The notes under the pieces are model-generated. The model saw only the letters and a program-made list of their open reading frames with translations, ran no database searches and was not told where the DNA came from. A DNA stretch of 16,413 bases from Avoscillospira sp045530865 (GTDB lineage: Bacteria; Bacillota; Clostridia; Oscillospirales; Oscillospiraceae): NCBI GenBank assembly GCA_045530865.1, contig JAZSCX010000076.1:1-16413 (forward strand). Direction: 5' to 3'. This document shows positions 1-7,994 of the stretch, in pieces (the first letter of the stretch is position 1; each line of letters begins with the position of its first letter). The position numbers were made by a program, and so were the translations under genes.

Positions 1-2
1 AA

Positions 3-92
3 ACCTTTGTTGCCTGCTATCGAAATTTCAAAATTGCCGAGTTCGATACAGAGAATGGACAACTGATACACCGCTCCATTGCGAGAATGTGA
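3..92 (+). CDS. C-terminal end of an unidentified gene (partial, tentative)
   Basis: An open frame enters from the window edge and ends at TGA 90-92, giving about 29 residues that finish ...QLIHRSIARM. I do not recognise the family. The stretch is more AT-rich than the genes that follow, and the reading could be chance because it is so short. It ends 86 bases before the pheA start, so it could be the preceding gene of the cluster or an unrelated one. Confidence 0.3.
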   Translation, partial: TFVACYRNFKIAEFDTENGQLIHRSIARM

Positions 93-94
93 GT

Positions 95-139
95 TGTATA
101 CTATGTCCCTACACTGGTGTATACCATGTTACACTTGAC
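95..139. repeat. Degenerate direct repeat upstream of pheA
   Basis: TGTATACTATGT (95-106) recurs as TGTATACCATGT (118-129), a 12-bp direct repeat with one mismatch and a 23-bp period. A second matching block, TACACT, follows each copy (109-114 and 130-135). Each copy contains a TATAC(T/C) that could act as a -10 box, but no convincing -35 box lies at the right distance. It could be a tandem operator or a local duplication. No function is established. Confidence 0.4.
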
Positions 140-178
140 ACGATGACCGCCCCTACAAACAAAAAAGGAAGTGCCTCT

Positions 179-1324
179 ATGGATCTGAAAGACTATCGAA
201 AGCAAATTGATGAAATCGACGATCAGCTGGTGGATCTGTTCCAGCGGCGGATGGAAGTGGCCAGCGACATTGCGGCCTACAAAAAAGAGCGGAACCTGCC
301 GATTCTGGATGCCGGACGGGAGCGCGCCAAGCTCAATGACGTCTGCGCCAAAGTGCCGCAGGAGATGCGGAACTACACCAGCGTGCTCTATTCCTCCATT
401 TTTGAACTGAGCCGCTCCCACCAGACCCATCAGATGACAGATTATTCCGATCTGAGCAGGAAGATCACCGACGCCATCGAGAATACCCCCAGACTGTTCC
501 CCCAGAACGTATCGGTGGCGGTCTGCGGCGTGGAGGGCGCGTATGCCCAGATCGCGGCGGAAAAAATGGTGAAAATGCCCTTCATCATGTATTTCAAGGA
601 CTTTGACGGCATCTTCTCCGCCATTGAGAGCGGTCTGTGCCAGTACGGCGTGGTGCCCATCGAAAACTCCACCGCCGGTTCCGTCAAAAAGGTCTATGAC
701 CTGATGATCCACCGGAATTTCCACATTGTCCGTTCCGTGCGGATGAAGATCGACCACAATCTGATGACGAAGAGCTGCACCAGAATGGAGGACATCAAGG
801 AAATCTATTCCCATGAGCAGGCCATCAGCCAGTGCGCCGAGTTCCTCAAGACCTTCGGCAAGGATGTGCGGATCACCGCCGTATCCAACACGGCAGTGGC
901 GGCGGAAATGGTGGCAAAGTCCGAGCGCACCGATGTGGCAGCCCTCTGCTCCCGCAGCTGCATGGAGCTGTACGGCCTGAGCTGCCTGAAGCGCAGTGTG
1001 CAGGATCAGGGCAACAACTATACCCGGTTCATCTGCATCTCCAAAAATCTGGAGATCTACCCCGGCGCCAACCACACCTCCATCATGCTGACCACCGCCC
1101 ACAGACCCGGCGCTCTGTACAAGGTGCTGAGCCGGTTCTATGCTCTGGGCATCAACGTGACCAAGCTGGAATCCAGACCCATCCCCGACCGGGATTTTGA
1201 GTTCATGTTCTATTTCGATCTGGAGACCTCGGTCTATTCGGAGGAATTTATTCAGATCATCTGCGAGCTGTCCGCCAGCACGGAGGACTTTACCTATCTG
1301 GGCTCGTACTCGGAAGTGATTTAA
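179..1324 (+). CDS. pheA: Bifunctional chorismate mutase / prephenate dehydratase (P-protein)
   Basis: This 381-residue protein converts chorismate to prephenate and then to phenylpyruvate, the committed cytosolic branch to phenylalanine. Residues 1 to about 85 are an AroQ-class helical chorismate mutase (MDLKDYRKQIDEID..., then RRMEVA and a DAGRE turn). The prephenate dehydratase domain runs from about 110 to 285 and has GVEGAY, PIENSTAGSV, SHEQAISQC and NNYTRF near residue 279 (the conserved Thr of the TRF motif). A C-terminal ACT domain (about 297-375) carries GALYKVL and the ESRP motif near 331, which in this family binds phenylalanine for feedback inhibition. Start: the frame is open further upstream, but ATG 179 has a GGAA ribosome binding site 8 bases upstream and begins exactly at the domain. 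It is the first gene of an aromatic cluster. Confidence 0.95.
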   Translation: MDLKDYRKQIDEIDDQLVDLFQRRMEVASDIAAYKKERNLPILDAGRERAKLNDVCAKVPQEMRNYTSVLYSSIFELSRSHQTHQMTDYSDLSRKITDAIENTPRLFPQNVSVAVCGVEGAYAQIAAEKMVKMPFIMYFKDFDGIFSAIESGLCQYGVVPIENSTAGSVKKVYDLMIHRNFHIVRSVRMKIDHNLMTKSCTRMEDIKEIYSHEQAISQCAEFLKTFGKDVRITAVSNTAVAAEMVAKSERTDVAALCSRSCMELYGLSCLKRSVQDQGNNYTRFICISKNLEIYPGANHTSIMLTTAHRPGALYKVLSRFYALGINVTKLESRPIPDRDFEFMFYFDLETSVYSEEFIQIICELSASTEDFTYLGSYSEVI

Positions 1325-1329
1325 ATAAA

Positions 1330-1490
1330 CCTCCCCTGTGCAAGGGGGAGGTGGCGCGAAGCGCCGGAGGGGTTGTCGGACAATCCCCCAGTCAGCTTCG
1401 CTGACAGCCCCCTTTGCCGACGAACAACGGAAATTACGTCGGCAGACCCCGCCTGAAGATGCGGGGCCTGCACAAGGGGGCCTTGGGAGG
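1330..1490. repeat. Multi-hairpin intergenic repeat element between pheA and aroE
   Basis: This 161-bp stretch is almost entirely paired. CCTCCCC pairs with GGGGAGG (1330-1351), GGCGC-GAA-GCGCC lies at 1353-1365, GTCAGC-TTC-GCTGAC at 1391-1405, TGCCGACG/CGTCGGCA at 1415-1444 and CCCCGC/GCGGGG at 1447-1466. The two ends (CCTCCCCTGTGCAAGG and the reverse complement of CCTTGGGAGG with CTGCACAAG) are imperfect inverted repeats, as in non-autonomous palindromic elements. The style resembles dispersed intergenic repeats of gut Clostridia, which is recognition rather than a database result. There is no U-tract after the stems, so read-through into aroE is expected. Its right end contributes the GGGAGG ribosome binding site of aroE. 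Confidence 0.7.
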
Positions 1491-1497
1491 CGTTTGT

Positions 1498-2712
1498 ATG
1501 AACTGCGGACTTCTCGGCAGGAAGCTGGGGCACAGCTATTCCCCTGCCATTCACGGCCTGCTGGCGGATTACGAATACCGGTTGTATGAAAAGGAGCCGG
1601 AGGAACTGGCGGATTTTATCCGCGGCGGCAGCTGGGATGGGCTCAATGTGACCATCCCCTATAAAAAAGCGGTCATTCCCCATTGCGACCTGCTCTCGCC
1701 GCTGGCGGAGGAGCTGGGCAGCGTGAACACGCTGGTGCGGCTGGGCGACGGTCGAATCATGGGTACAAACACCGATACCTGGGGCTTCGACCAAATGCTG
1801 GGCCGGGTGGGAGTTTCCTGCGAAGGCAAGAAAGCGCTGGTGCTGGGCTCCGGCGGCGCGTCTGCCACGGTGCAGGCCATTCTGCGGCTGGCAGAGGCCG
1901 AAGTGGTGGTGGTCTCCCGCTCCGGCGAAAACAACTATGAAAATCTGGAGCGCCATGCCGACGCGCAGATATTGGTCAATACCACGCCGGTGGGCATGTA
2001 TCCCCACAACGGGGAAAGCCCTGTGGATCTGACCCGGCTGCCCCGACTGGAGGCGGTGCTGGATCTGGTCTACAATCCCGCCAGAACCCAGCTGATTTTG
2101 GATGCGGAGGCCCGTGGGATTCCCTGTGAAAGCGGATTATATATGCTGGTGGCGCAGGCGGTGCAGGCCAGTGAGATGTGGACGGGGCAGACCATTTCGG
2201 ATCAAAAAATGAACGCCGTCTGGAAGCAGATCGGCGCATCCATGCAGAATGTGATCCTCATCGGCATGCCCGGCTGCGGCAAATCCACCATCGGAAAATA
2301 TCTGGCAAAGGAGCTGGGGTGCACCCTTGTGGACGCCGATGCCGAGATCGTCAAGCGGGTGGGAGACATTCCTGCCTATTTCGCCGCCCATGGTGAGGAC
2401 GCCTTCCGGCAGGTGGAAACGGAAGTCCTGCGAGAGTTGGGCAAACAATCCGGTCTGGTCATTGCCACCGGCGGCGGCTGTGTCACAAGGCCAGAGAACT
2501 ATCCTCTGCTCCACCAGAACGGTAAAATCATCTGGGTGCGCCGTGATCCGGAAAAGCTGCCCATCGACGGACGGCCTGTATCCCAGCGTGACGGCGTGGC
2601 GGCGCTCTATGAAACACGCAGACCGCTGTATGAAAAGTTCGCCGATGTGACTGTGGACAACGAAGGCACTATTGGCGCGGTGATTTCGCAGATTTTGCGG
2701 ATGCTGGGATAG
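1498..2712 (+). CDS. aroE-aroK: Fused shikimate dehydrogenase - shikimate kinase
   Basis: One 404-residue frame joins two consecutive steps of the shikimate pathway: NADPH reduction of 3-dehydroshikimate, then ATP phosphorylation of shikimate. AroE part (about 1-248): SYSP at 13-16 for substrate binding, NVTIPYK with catalytic Lys56, NTD with Asp93, a glycine-rich nucleotide loop near 117 (GSGGAS) and NTTPVGMYP. AroK part (about 249-404): begins at an internal Met (MQNVIL), Walker A GMPGCGKST near 256, DADAEI, the ATGGG motif, an Arg-containing lid (DGRPVSQ) and ETRRPLYEKFAD. Both halves keep their key residues, so both are probably active. Start: ATG 1498 follows GGGAGG by 7 bases; an upstream in-frame ATG at 1414 lies inside the repeat and would add only repeat-derived residues. 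The stop is followed by aroQ 10 bases later. Confidence 0.93.
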   Translation: MNCGLLGRKLGHSYSPAIHGLLADYEYRLYEKEPEELADFIRGGSWDGLNVTIPYKKAVIPHCDLLSPLAEELGSVNTLVRLGDGRIMGTNTDTWGFDQMLGRVGVSCEGKKALVLGSGGASATVQAILRLAEAEVVVVSRSGENNYENLERHADAQILVNTTPVGMYPHNGESPVDLTRLPRLEAVLDLVYNPARTQLILDAEARGIPCESGLYMLVAQAVQASEMWTGQTISDQKMNAVWKQIGASMQNVILIGMPGCGKSTIGKYLAKELGCTLVDADAEIVKRVGDIPAYFAAHGEDAFRQVETEVLRELGKQSGLVIATGGGCVTRPENYPLLHQNGKIIWVRRDPEKLPIDGRPVSQRDGVAALYETRRPLYEKFADVTVDNEGTIGAVISQILRMLG

Positions 2713-2722
2713 GAGGTACCCC

Positions 2723-3154
2723 ATGAAAATTCTCGTTCTCAACGGCCCCAACCTCAATATGCTGGGTGTTCGGGAGCCGGCTATTTACGGTGCGCATACC
2801 TATCAGGATCTGGTACGGCAGATCGAAGAAAAAGCCGCGGTTCTGGGCGTGACCGTGGATGTGCGCCAGACCAACCACGAAGGCGTGCTGGTGGACTGGA
2901 TTCAGGAGGCCTATCAGAAATTTGACGGCATCGTCATCAATCCCGCCGCCTACACCCATACGTCCGTGGCCATTCTGGATGCTGCCAAGGCCGTGGGTCT
3001 GCCCATGGTGGAGGTGCATATCTCCGATGTCAGCAAGCGGGAGGATTTCCGCCAGATCAGCTATATCCGGCAGGCCTGCGTAAAGACCATCGCCGGACAT
3101 GGGTTTGAGGGCTACCTGGAAGCACTTGAGCATTTAGTAATGCTGACAAAATAA
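2723..3154 (+). CDS. aroQ: 3-dehydroquinate dehydratase, type II
   Basis: A 143-residue protein of the usual length for the dodecameric type II dehydroquinase, which dehydrates 3-dehydroquinate to 3-dehydroshikimate, the substrate of the neighbouring AroE domain. Visible motifs are NGPNLNMLG, the catalytic Tyr22 in IYG, QTNHEG, NPAAYTHTS, VEVHISDV and the C-terminal GHGFEGY. Two positions differ from the most common form: NPAAY instead of NPGAY, and SDVSKRE where SNIHARE is frequent. Neither removes a catalytic residue. AGGAGG at 2711-2716 overlaps the stop of aroE-aroK and sits 6 bases before the ATG, so the two genes are very likely co-transcribed and translationally coupled. Confidence 0.96.
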   Translation: MKILVLNGPNLNMLGVREPAIYGAHTYQDLVRQIEEKAAVLGVTVDVRQTNHEGVLVDWIQEAYQKFDGIVINPAAYTHTSVAILDAAKAVGLPMVEVHISDVSKREDFRQISYIRQACVKTIAGHGFEGYLEALEHLVMLTK

Positions 3155-3198
3155 AAAACAGTCGGCGAAGCCGACACATTCATTATCAATTGTCAATT
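3155..3198. repeat. Right-half remnant of the heptad-ended repeat family
   Basis: After the aroQ stop comes GTCGGC-GAA-GCCGAC (3161-3175), a perfect 6-bp hairpin, then ATTCATTATCAATTGTCAATT, which ends in the TTGTCAA heptad. This order (AAAACA, hairpin, ACATTCATT, TTGTCAA units) matches the right half of the copy at 7995-8210 and the one at 15051-15167. The left half is missing. The hairpin is not followed by a T-tract, so it is a weak candidate terminator at best. Confidence 0.6.
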
Positions 3199-3214
3199 AA
3201 ACCGGAGGTTTTCT

Positions 3215-4399
3215 ATGTTTTCTCAGAAAAATATCGATTATGGCAGAAAGCCCAATGTGATCCGCGATCTTTCCGCCTACGCGGGCCGCCGCAAGCAGGA
3301 GATCGGCGCGGAAAACGTCTTTGATTTTTCCATCGGCTCGCCCAATGTGCCCGCACCCAAAGAGGTTCACGAAGCCATGCTGGATCTCATGACCAATGCC
3401 GATCCCGTGGCCATCCACAGCTACACCGGCGCCAACGGTATGCTCCCTGCCCGGCAGGCCATTGCCGACAGCATCACCCGCCGCTTCGGCGACCATGTGG
3501 ATGCCGGCGGCGTGTTCATCACGGCGGGCGCCTCCGGCGCGCTGGCCATGGCCCTGAAGGGTCTGACCGTCCCCGGCGACGAGGTCATCATCTTTACCCC
3601 CCACTACATGGAATATCTGATCTATGTGGAGGCCTACGGCTGCAAAAATGTCATTGTGGAGACGGAAATGGACACCTTCCAGATCGATCTGGAGCGGTTT
3701 GCCGCCGCCATCACGGAAAAAACCAAGGTAGTCATCATCAATTCCCCCAACAATCCCTCCGGCGTGATCTACACGAAGGAATGCCTGCAGGCCGTCACGG
3801 ATCTGATGAAGCAGAAACAGGCGGAATACGGACATCCCATCTTCCTTTTGTCCGATGAGCCCTACCGGGAGCTGGCCTATGACAAGGATGTGCCCTGGCT
3901 CATGGATCTGTATGACAACACGCTGGTGTGCTACTCCTACTCCAAGACCCTTTCCATCCCCGGCGAGCGCATGGGCTATCTGGCAGTGTGCAAGCGCTGC
4001 GCCGCCTACGCCGATGTGATGGACGCCTGCGCCGGCGCCGCCCGGGCACTGGGTCATATCTGCGCCTCCAATTTGTATCAGCGGGTCATTGAGCGCTGCG
4101 TGGATGTGGTGGCCGATGTGGGCTACTACAAGCGCAACCGGGATCTGCTGGTAAGCGCGCTGGAAAAATTGGGCTATTCCTGCGTCCATCCTGACGGTGC
4201 GTTCTATCTGTTCCTCAAGTGCCCCATTGCCGATTCCATGGAATTCTGCAACAAGGCCAAGGAATTTGAAATTATGGTGGTGCCCGGTCACGATTTCGGC
4301 GTGCCGGAATATCTGCGGGTCAGCTACTGCGTGGCCTACGAGACCATTCAGAACTCCCTGCCGGGGTTCAAAAAACTGGCCGAATTCTACGGCCTGTAA
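3215..4399 (+). CDS. Pyridoxal-phosphate aminotransferase, class I/II (aspartate/aromatic type)
   Basis: A 394-residue fold-type I aminotransferase. The PLP-binding Lys244 lies in SYSKTLSIPGERMGY, NSPNNPSG is the cofactor/substrate loop, SDEPYRELAYD contributes the Asp-x-x-Tyr that contacts the PLP ring, and YLRVSYC near the C-terminus holds the carboxylate-binding Arg. Such enzymes move amino groups between glutamate or aspartate and 2-oxo acids. Standing after pheA and the shikimate genes, it is a good candidate for the last step from phenylpyruvate to phenylalanine, but substrate cannot be read from sequence and an aspartate aminotransferase role is equally possible. GGAGG at 3204-3208 is 6 bases before the ATG. 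The gene ends directly at a strong terminator. Confidence 0.9.
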   Translation: MFSQKNIDYGRKPNVIRDLSAYAGRRKQEIGAENVFDFSIGSPNVPAPKEVHEAMLDLMTNADPVAIHSYTGANGMLPARQAIADSITRRFGDHVDAGGVFITAGASGALAMALKGLTVPGDEVIIFTPHYMEYLIYVEAYGCKNVIVETEMDTFQIDLERFAAAITEKTKVVIINSPNNPSGVIYTKECLQAVTDLMKQKQAEYGHPIFLLSDEPYRELAYDKDVPWLMDLYDNTLVCYSYSKTLSIPGERMGYLAVCKRCAAYADVMDACAGAARALGHICASNLYQRVIERCVDVVADVGYYKRNRDLLVSALEKLGYSCVHPDGAFYLFLKCPIADSMEFCNKAKEFEIMVVPGHDFGVPEYLRVSYCVAYETIQNSLPGFKKLAEFYGL

Positions 4400-4437
4400 A
4401 CAAGAACAGCTCCCCGGAAGGGGAGCTGTTCTTGTTT
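4398..4437. terminator. Bidirectional intrinsic terminator between convergent genes
   Basis: A perfect 18-bp inverted repeat, AAACAAGAACAGCTCCCC against its complement, encloses the tetraloop GGAA (4416-4419). The stem carries A-rich and T-rich outer ends, so it can act in both directions. It begins inside the aminotransferase stop codon and lies 21 bases beyond the mfd stop on the other strand, the classic position for two convergent genes. Confidence 0.93.
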
Positions 4438-4458
4438 ACAGAAAAGGGGTTTTGGTGC

Positions 4459-7400
4459 TTACGTTTTCGCGATTCGGTAGCGCTTCACCAGCTCTTCCGT
4501 CATTTTCAGGGGGTCTTCGTCCTTTTTCAGCTTCAGGGAGAGCATGGGCTTTTCGCTGTTGGCGGCAAAGAAGATCCGGTTTTTATAAAGCGGCTCGGCA
4601 CAGACGGAGCTGACCGCCGGAAAATCGAAGGTCTCCATGGTCACATACACCGTGTCGCCCTTCTGCTCCAGCTTGCTGATTCCCACGCTGGATGCCCTGG
4701 CACGCAGCAGTGCCACTGCTACCAGATTCATCACGCCCTTGGGGGGATCGCCAAACCGGTCCACGATCTCGTCCAGCAGCTCCTCCGCCTCGTCCTCCGT
4801 GCGGATATGGGCCATGCGGCGGTAGAGATCCATCCGCTGCTCGCCGGAGGCCACATAGGTCTTGGCAATGTTGGCGGTGATGGACAGGTCGGCGGTACAC
4901 TCCGGCTCCCTGGCCCGTTCCTCGCCCCGTTCCTCCAGAACGGCGTCCTCCAGCAGCTTCAGGTACATATCGTAGCCCACGGACATCATGTGACCCGACT
5001 GCTCCGCGCCCAGCAGATCACCGGCGCCGCGGATCTCCAGATCCCGCATGGCAATTTTGAAGCCGGAGCCGAATTCCGCAAATTCCCGGATGGCCTGCAG
5101 CCGCTTTTCCGCGATCTCCGTCAGCACCTTGCCCTTGCGGAAGGTCAGATAGGCAAAGGCATGGCGGCTGGAGCGGCCCACACGGCCCCGGATCTGGTGC
5201 AGCTGCGCCAGACCCAGCCGATCGGCGTCCTCGATGATCAGGGTGTTCACGTTGGAGATGTCAATGCCCGTTTCGATGATGGTGGTGCAGACCAGCACCT
5301 GCACTTCGCCGTCCGCCATGCGCTGCATGACATCGGAGAGCTGCTCCTGATCCATTTTGCCGTGGGCAGTGGCAATTTCCACATCGCCCAGCCGTTTTTT
5401 CAGCTTTGCGGCAGTCTGCTCGATGGATTCCGTCCGGTTGTGCAGGTAATAGACCTGCCCGCCCCGATCCAGCTCCCGGCGAATGGCGTCATCCAGCAGC
5501 CGGTCATCGTGCTCCAGCACAAAGGTCTGCACCGGATACCGGTCGGAGGGCGGTTCCTCGATGGTGGACATATCCCGCAGACCGGAAAGGGCCATATTCA
5601 GAGTGCGGGGAATGGGGGTGGCGGACAATGTCAGCACATCCACACCCACGGAAAGCTCCTTCAGCCGCTCCTTGTGGCTGACGCCGAAGCGCTGTTCTTC
5701 GTCCACGATCAGCAGACCCAGATCCTTGAACTGAATGCCCTTCTGCAGCAGCTTGTGGGTGCCAATGATCAGATCCACCTGCCCTGCCGCCAGATCGAAG
5801 AGGGTCTTTTTCTGCTGCGCCGCCGTGCGGAACCGGCTCAGCACATCAATATTCACGGGGAAGCCGCTGAACCGCTTCCGGGCGGTGGTGTAGTGCTGCT
5901 GGGCCAGCACCGTGGTGGGCACCAGAATGGCCACCTGCTTGCCATCCAGAATGGCCTTCATGGCGGCCCGAAGCGCTACCTCTGTCTTGCCGAAGCCCAC
6001 ATCGCCGCAGAGCAGCCGATCCATGGGCGCAGGCGTTTCCATATCCTTCTTGATCTCTGCAATGCAGCGCAGCTGATCGTCGGTTTCCGCATACTCGAAG
6101 CTGTCCTCAAACTCCGCCTGCCAGGGCGTATCGGCGGCAAAGGCGTAGCCGGGCAGCCGTTTCCGGGCGGCATAGAGCTGAATCAGTCCCGCCGCCAGAT
6201 CCTTGGCGGCAGCCTTGGCTCTGGCCTTGGTTTTCTGCCACGCATCGCCGGAGAGCTTGTTGAGACGGATGGGCGAATCCTCGCCGCCGCCGATGTATTT
6301 GCTCACCAGATCCAGCTGGGTGGCGGGTACATAGAGCACATCGGTGCCCTGATAGGCGATTTTTACATAGTCCTTGGTGACGCCGCCCACCTTCATCTGC
6401 TCCATGTTCACATAGCGGCCGATGCCGTGGTACTCGTGCACCACCAGATCGCCGGGAGAGAGATCCGCAAAGGAGTTCAGCTTCTGCCGATTGGTGGCCT
6501 TGGTCTTTCTGCCGCTGCGGAGCTTCCGCTTGGGCTGGGAGGTCATGAGCTGACCCTCCGTCAGCACTGCCAGCTTCAAAAACGGATATTCCAGGCCGGC
6601 GGGCAGACTGCCATCGGTGAGCAGAATCTGTCCCGGCAGGGGCAAGGTCGCGGCGGGGAAGGCCATGGCGGCAGACAGGCCGTGATCCTGCAGCAGCCCC
6701 TGCAGAATCTCCGCTCTTCGGCGGTTGCCGCAGAACACCAGCGCCCGGTAGTCATTTTTCTGATAGTGCTGCAGATCGGACACCGCCGTTTCCAGCGAGC
6801 CGCCGTAGGACGGCAGCTGCTTGCAGGTGATGCTCAAAATCTGCTTGGGCGGCAGGGCGGCGGGATAGGCCGCCGAGAGGAAGTTGTCCGCAAAGACCAC
6901 GGGCCGTCCCGTCAGGCTCTCGCAGAGCTGATCGAAATCGGCGCTGAGATCGCACAGGTCGCCGCAGAGCTGACCGGACTGCAGAAAGCTGTCCAGCTCC
7001 AGCCCGAAATTCTCCTGCCGTGCCTTGGCGGCCCGCTGCAGAGCGCCGTGGTCGCAGAACAAAATCAGCGCGTCCTTGGAAATGTAATCGCAGGCCGTGG
7101 CAAATTCCGGATAGATCAGCGCCATATACCGGTCAGCCGCCGGGAAGGAAATGCCGTTTTCCAGCGTTTCCGCATCGGCCTGCAGGGTGGAGATCAAGGC
7201 TTCAAAGGGGTTTTTCCGCCGCTTCTGCCGGGCGATCAGCGCCCGGATATCTTCGCAAAGTCCCGCAATGCCATCGGGATGGAGCCGGGGCGCCGTTTCC
7301 GCCACCGGCAGCAGGATGGCCTGCTCGATGTTCTCCGTCCGCCGCTGGGTGATGGGATCAAAAAAGCCCATGGCGTCCAGCTCATCGCCCCAGAATTCGG

Positions 7401-7974
7401 CACGGATGGGCTGATCATCGGCAGGGGAGTAGACGTCCAGAATGCCGCCGCGGATGGAATACTGTCCCACGCCCTCCACCAGTGAAGTTCTGGCATAGCC
7501 CGCATCGGTCAGCTTCCGGGAGAGGTCGTCCAGATCGTAGGCAGCGCCGCATTTCAGCATAATAGAGGCCGAAAACAGCACATCCCTGGGCATGGTACGG
7601 AGACTGAGAGCATCGAGAGACGCCACCAGCAGCTTGGTTTTGCCGGTTGCCAGATCGTACAGCAGCCGCAGCCGCTTCTGCTCCCAGCCCCGGGAGACCA
7701 CGGCGGCATCGTAAAAGGTGAATTCCCGGGTGGGCAGCACCGCAGGGGTCTCGCCCAGAAAGGCCGCCAGCTCCTCCGCGGTCCGCTGGGCAGCCATGTC
7801 ATCCTGACAGACCACCAGCGCAGGCCGTCCGGCAGCGGCATAGAGGGCGGCCATCACATGGCTCCGCGCCAGCTGACCCACGCCGGAAAGGGCGCAGACC
7901 TGCCCTTTATCCACGGTCTGCACCAATGCGTTGTATTCAGGAAGATTTTGCAGAGCGGAGAATAAGAGGTTCAT
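4459..7974 (-). CDS. mfd: Transcription-repair coupling factor
   Basis: At 1171 residues this matches full-length Mfd. It removes RNA polymerase stalled at DNA damage and recruits UvrA for nucleotide excision repair. N-terminal UvrB-like domain: a degenerate P-loop (LSGVGQLARS) and YSIRGGILDVYSP near 170. RNA polymerase interaction domain about 500-565: LSPGDLVVHEYHGIGRYV. Translocase motor: Walker A GDVGFGKTE near 658, DEEQRFGV near 756, SATPIPRTLNMAL near 787, TTIIETGIDISNVNTLI near 900 and QIRGRVGRS near 928. A C-terminal TRCF (D7-type) domain follows. AAAGGAG lies 6 bases before the ATG. It follows pth on the same strand across a repeat of about 200 bp and may be partly read from the prs promoter. 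A plus-strand frame of over 1000 codons across it is only an antisense shadow. Confidence 0.97.
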   Translation of the reverse strand: MNLLFSALQNLPEYNALVQTVDKGQVCALSGVGQLARSHVMAALYAAAGRPALVVCQDDMAAQRTAEELAAFLGETPAVLPTREFTFYDAAVVSRGWEQKRLRLLYDLATGKTKLLVASLDALSLRTMPRDVLFSASIMLKCGAAYDLDDLSRKLTDAGYARTSLVEGVGQYSIRGGILDVYSPADDQPIRAEFWGDELDAMGFFDPITQRRTENIEQAILLPVAETAPRLHPDGIAGLCEDIRALIARQKRRKNPFEALISTLQADAETLENGISFPAADRYMALIYPEFATACDYISKDALILFCDHGALQRAAKARQENFGLELDSFLQSGQLCGDLCDLSADFDQLCESLTGRPVVFADNFLSAAYPAALPPKQILSITCKQLPSYGGSLETAVSDLQHYQKNDYRALVFCGNRRRAEILQGLLQDHGLSAAMAFPAATLPLPGQILLTDGSLPAGLEYPFLKLAVLTEGQLMTSQPKRKLRSGRKTKATNRQKLNSFADLSPGDLVVHEYHGIGRYVNMEQMKVGGVTKDYVKIAYQGTDVLYVPATQLDLVSKYIGGGEDSPIRLNKLSGDAWQKTKARAKAAAKDLAAGLIQLYAARKRLPGYAFAADTPWQAEFEDSFEYAETDDQLRCIAEIKKDMETPAPMDRLLCGDVGFGKTEVALRAAMKAILDGKQVAILVPTTVLAQQHYTTARKRFSGFPVNIDVLSRFRTAAQQKKTLFDLAAGQVDLIIGTHKLLQKGIQFKDLGLLIVDEEQRFGVSHKERLKELSVGVDVLTLSATPIPRTLNMALSGLRDMSTIEEPPSDRYPVQTFVLEHDDRLLDDAIRRELDRGGQVYYLHNRTESIEQTAAKLKKRLGDVEIATAHGKMDQEQLSDVMQRMADGEVQVLVCTTIIETGIDISNVNTLIIEDADRLGLAQLHQIRGRVGRSSRHAFAYLTFRKGKVLTEIAEKRLQAIREFAEFGSGFKIAMRDLEIRGAGDLLGAEQSGHMMSVGYDMYLKLLEDAVLEERGEERAREPECTADLSITANIAKTYVASGEQRMDLYRRMAHIRTEDEAEELLDEIVDRFGDPPKGVMNLVAVALLRARASSVGISKLEQKGDTVYVTMETFDFPAVSSVCAEPLYKNRIFFAANSEKPMLSLKLKKDEDPLKMTEELVKRYRIAKT

Positions 7975-7994
7975 AGAAAGCTCCTTTGGGGAAA

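Noticed and set aside
101..1102. A 333-codon minus-strand frame opposite pheA
   Set aside because: Antisense shadow; no ribosome binding site and low-complexity G/H/L-rich translation.
4432..7485. A 1017-codon plus-strand open frame opposite mfd
   Set aside because: It is antisense to a clearly conserved Mfd, has no ribosome binding site or recognisable domain, and its composition (rich in H, G, Q, L) is what codon bias of the minus-strand gene predicts.
7725..7740. Noc-binding site (ATTTCCCGGGAAAT)
   Set aside because: Only partial resemblance (AATTCCCGGG) was found here, inside mfd; I saw no full palindrome in the window.
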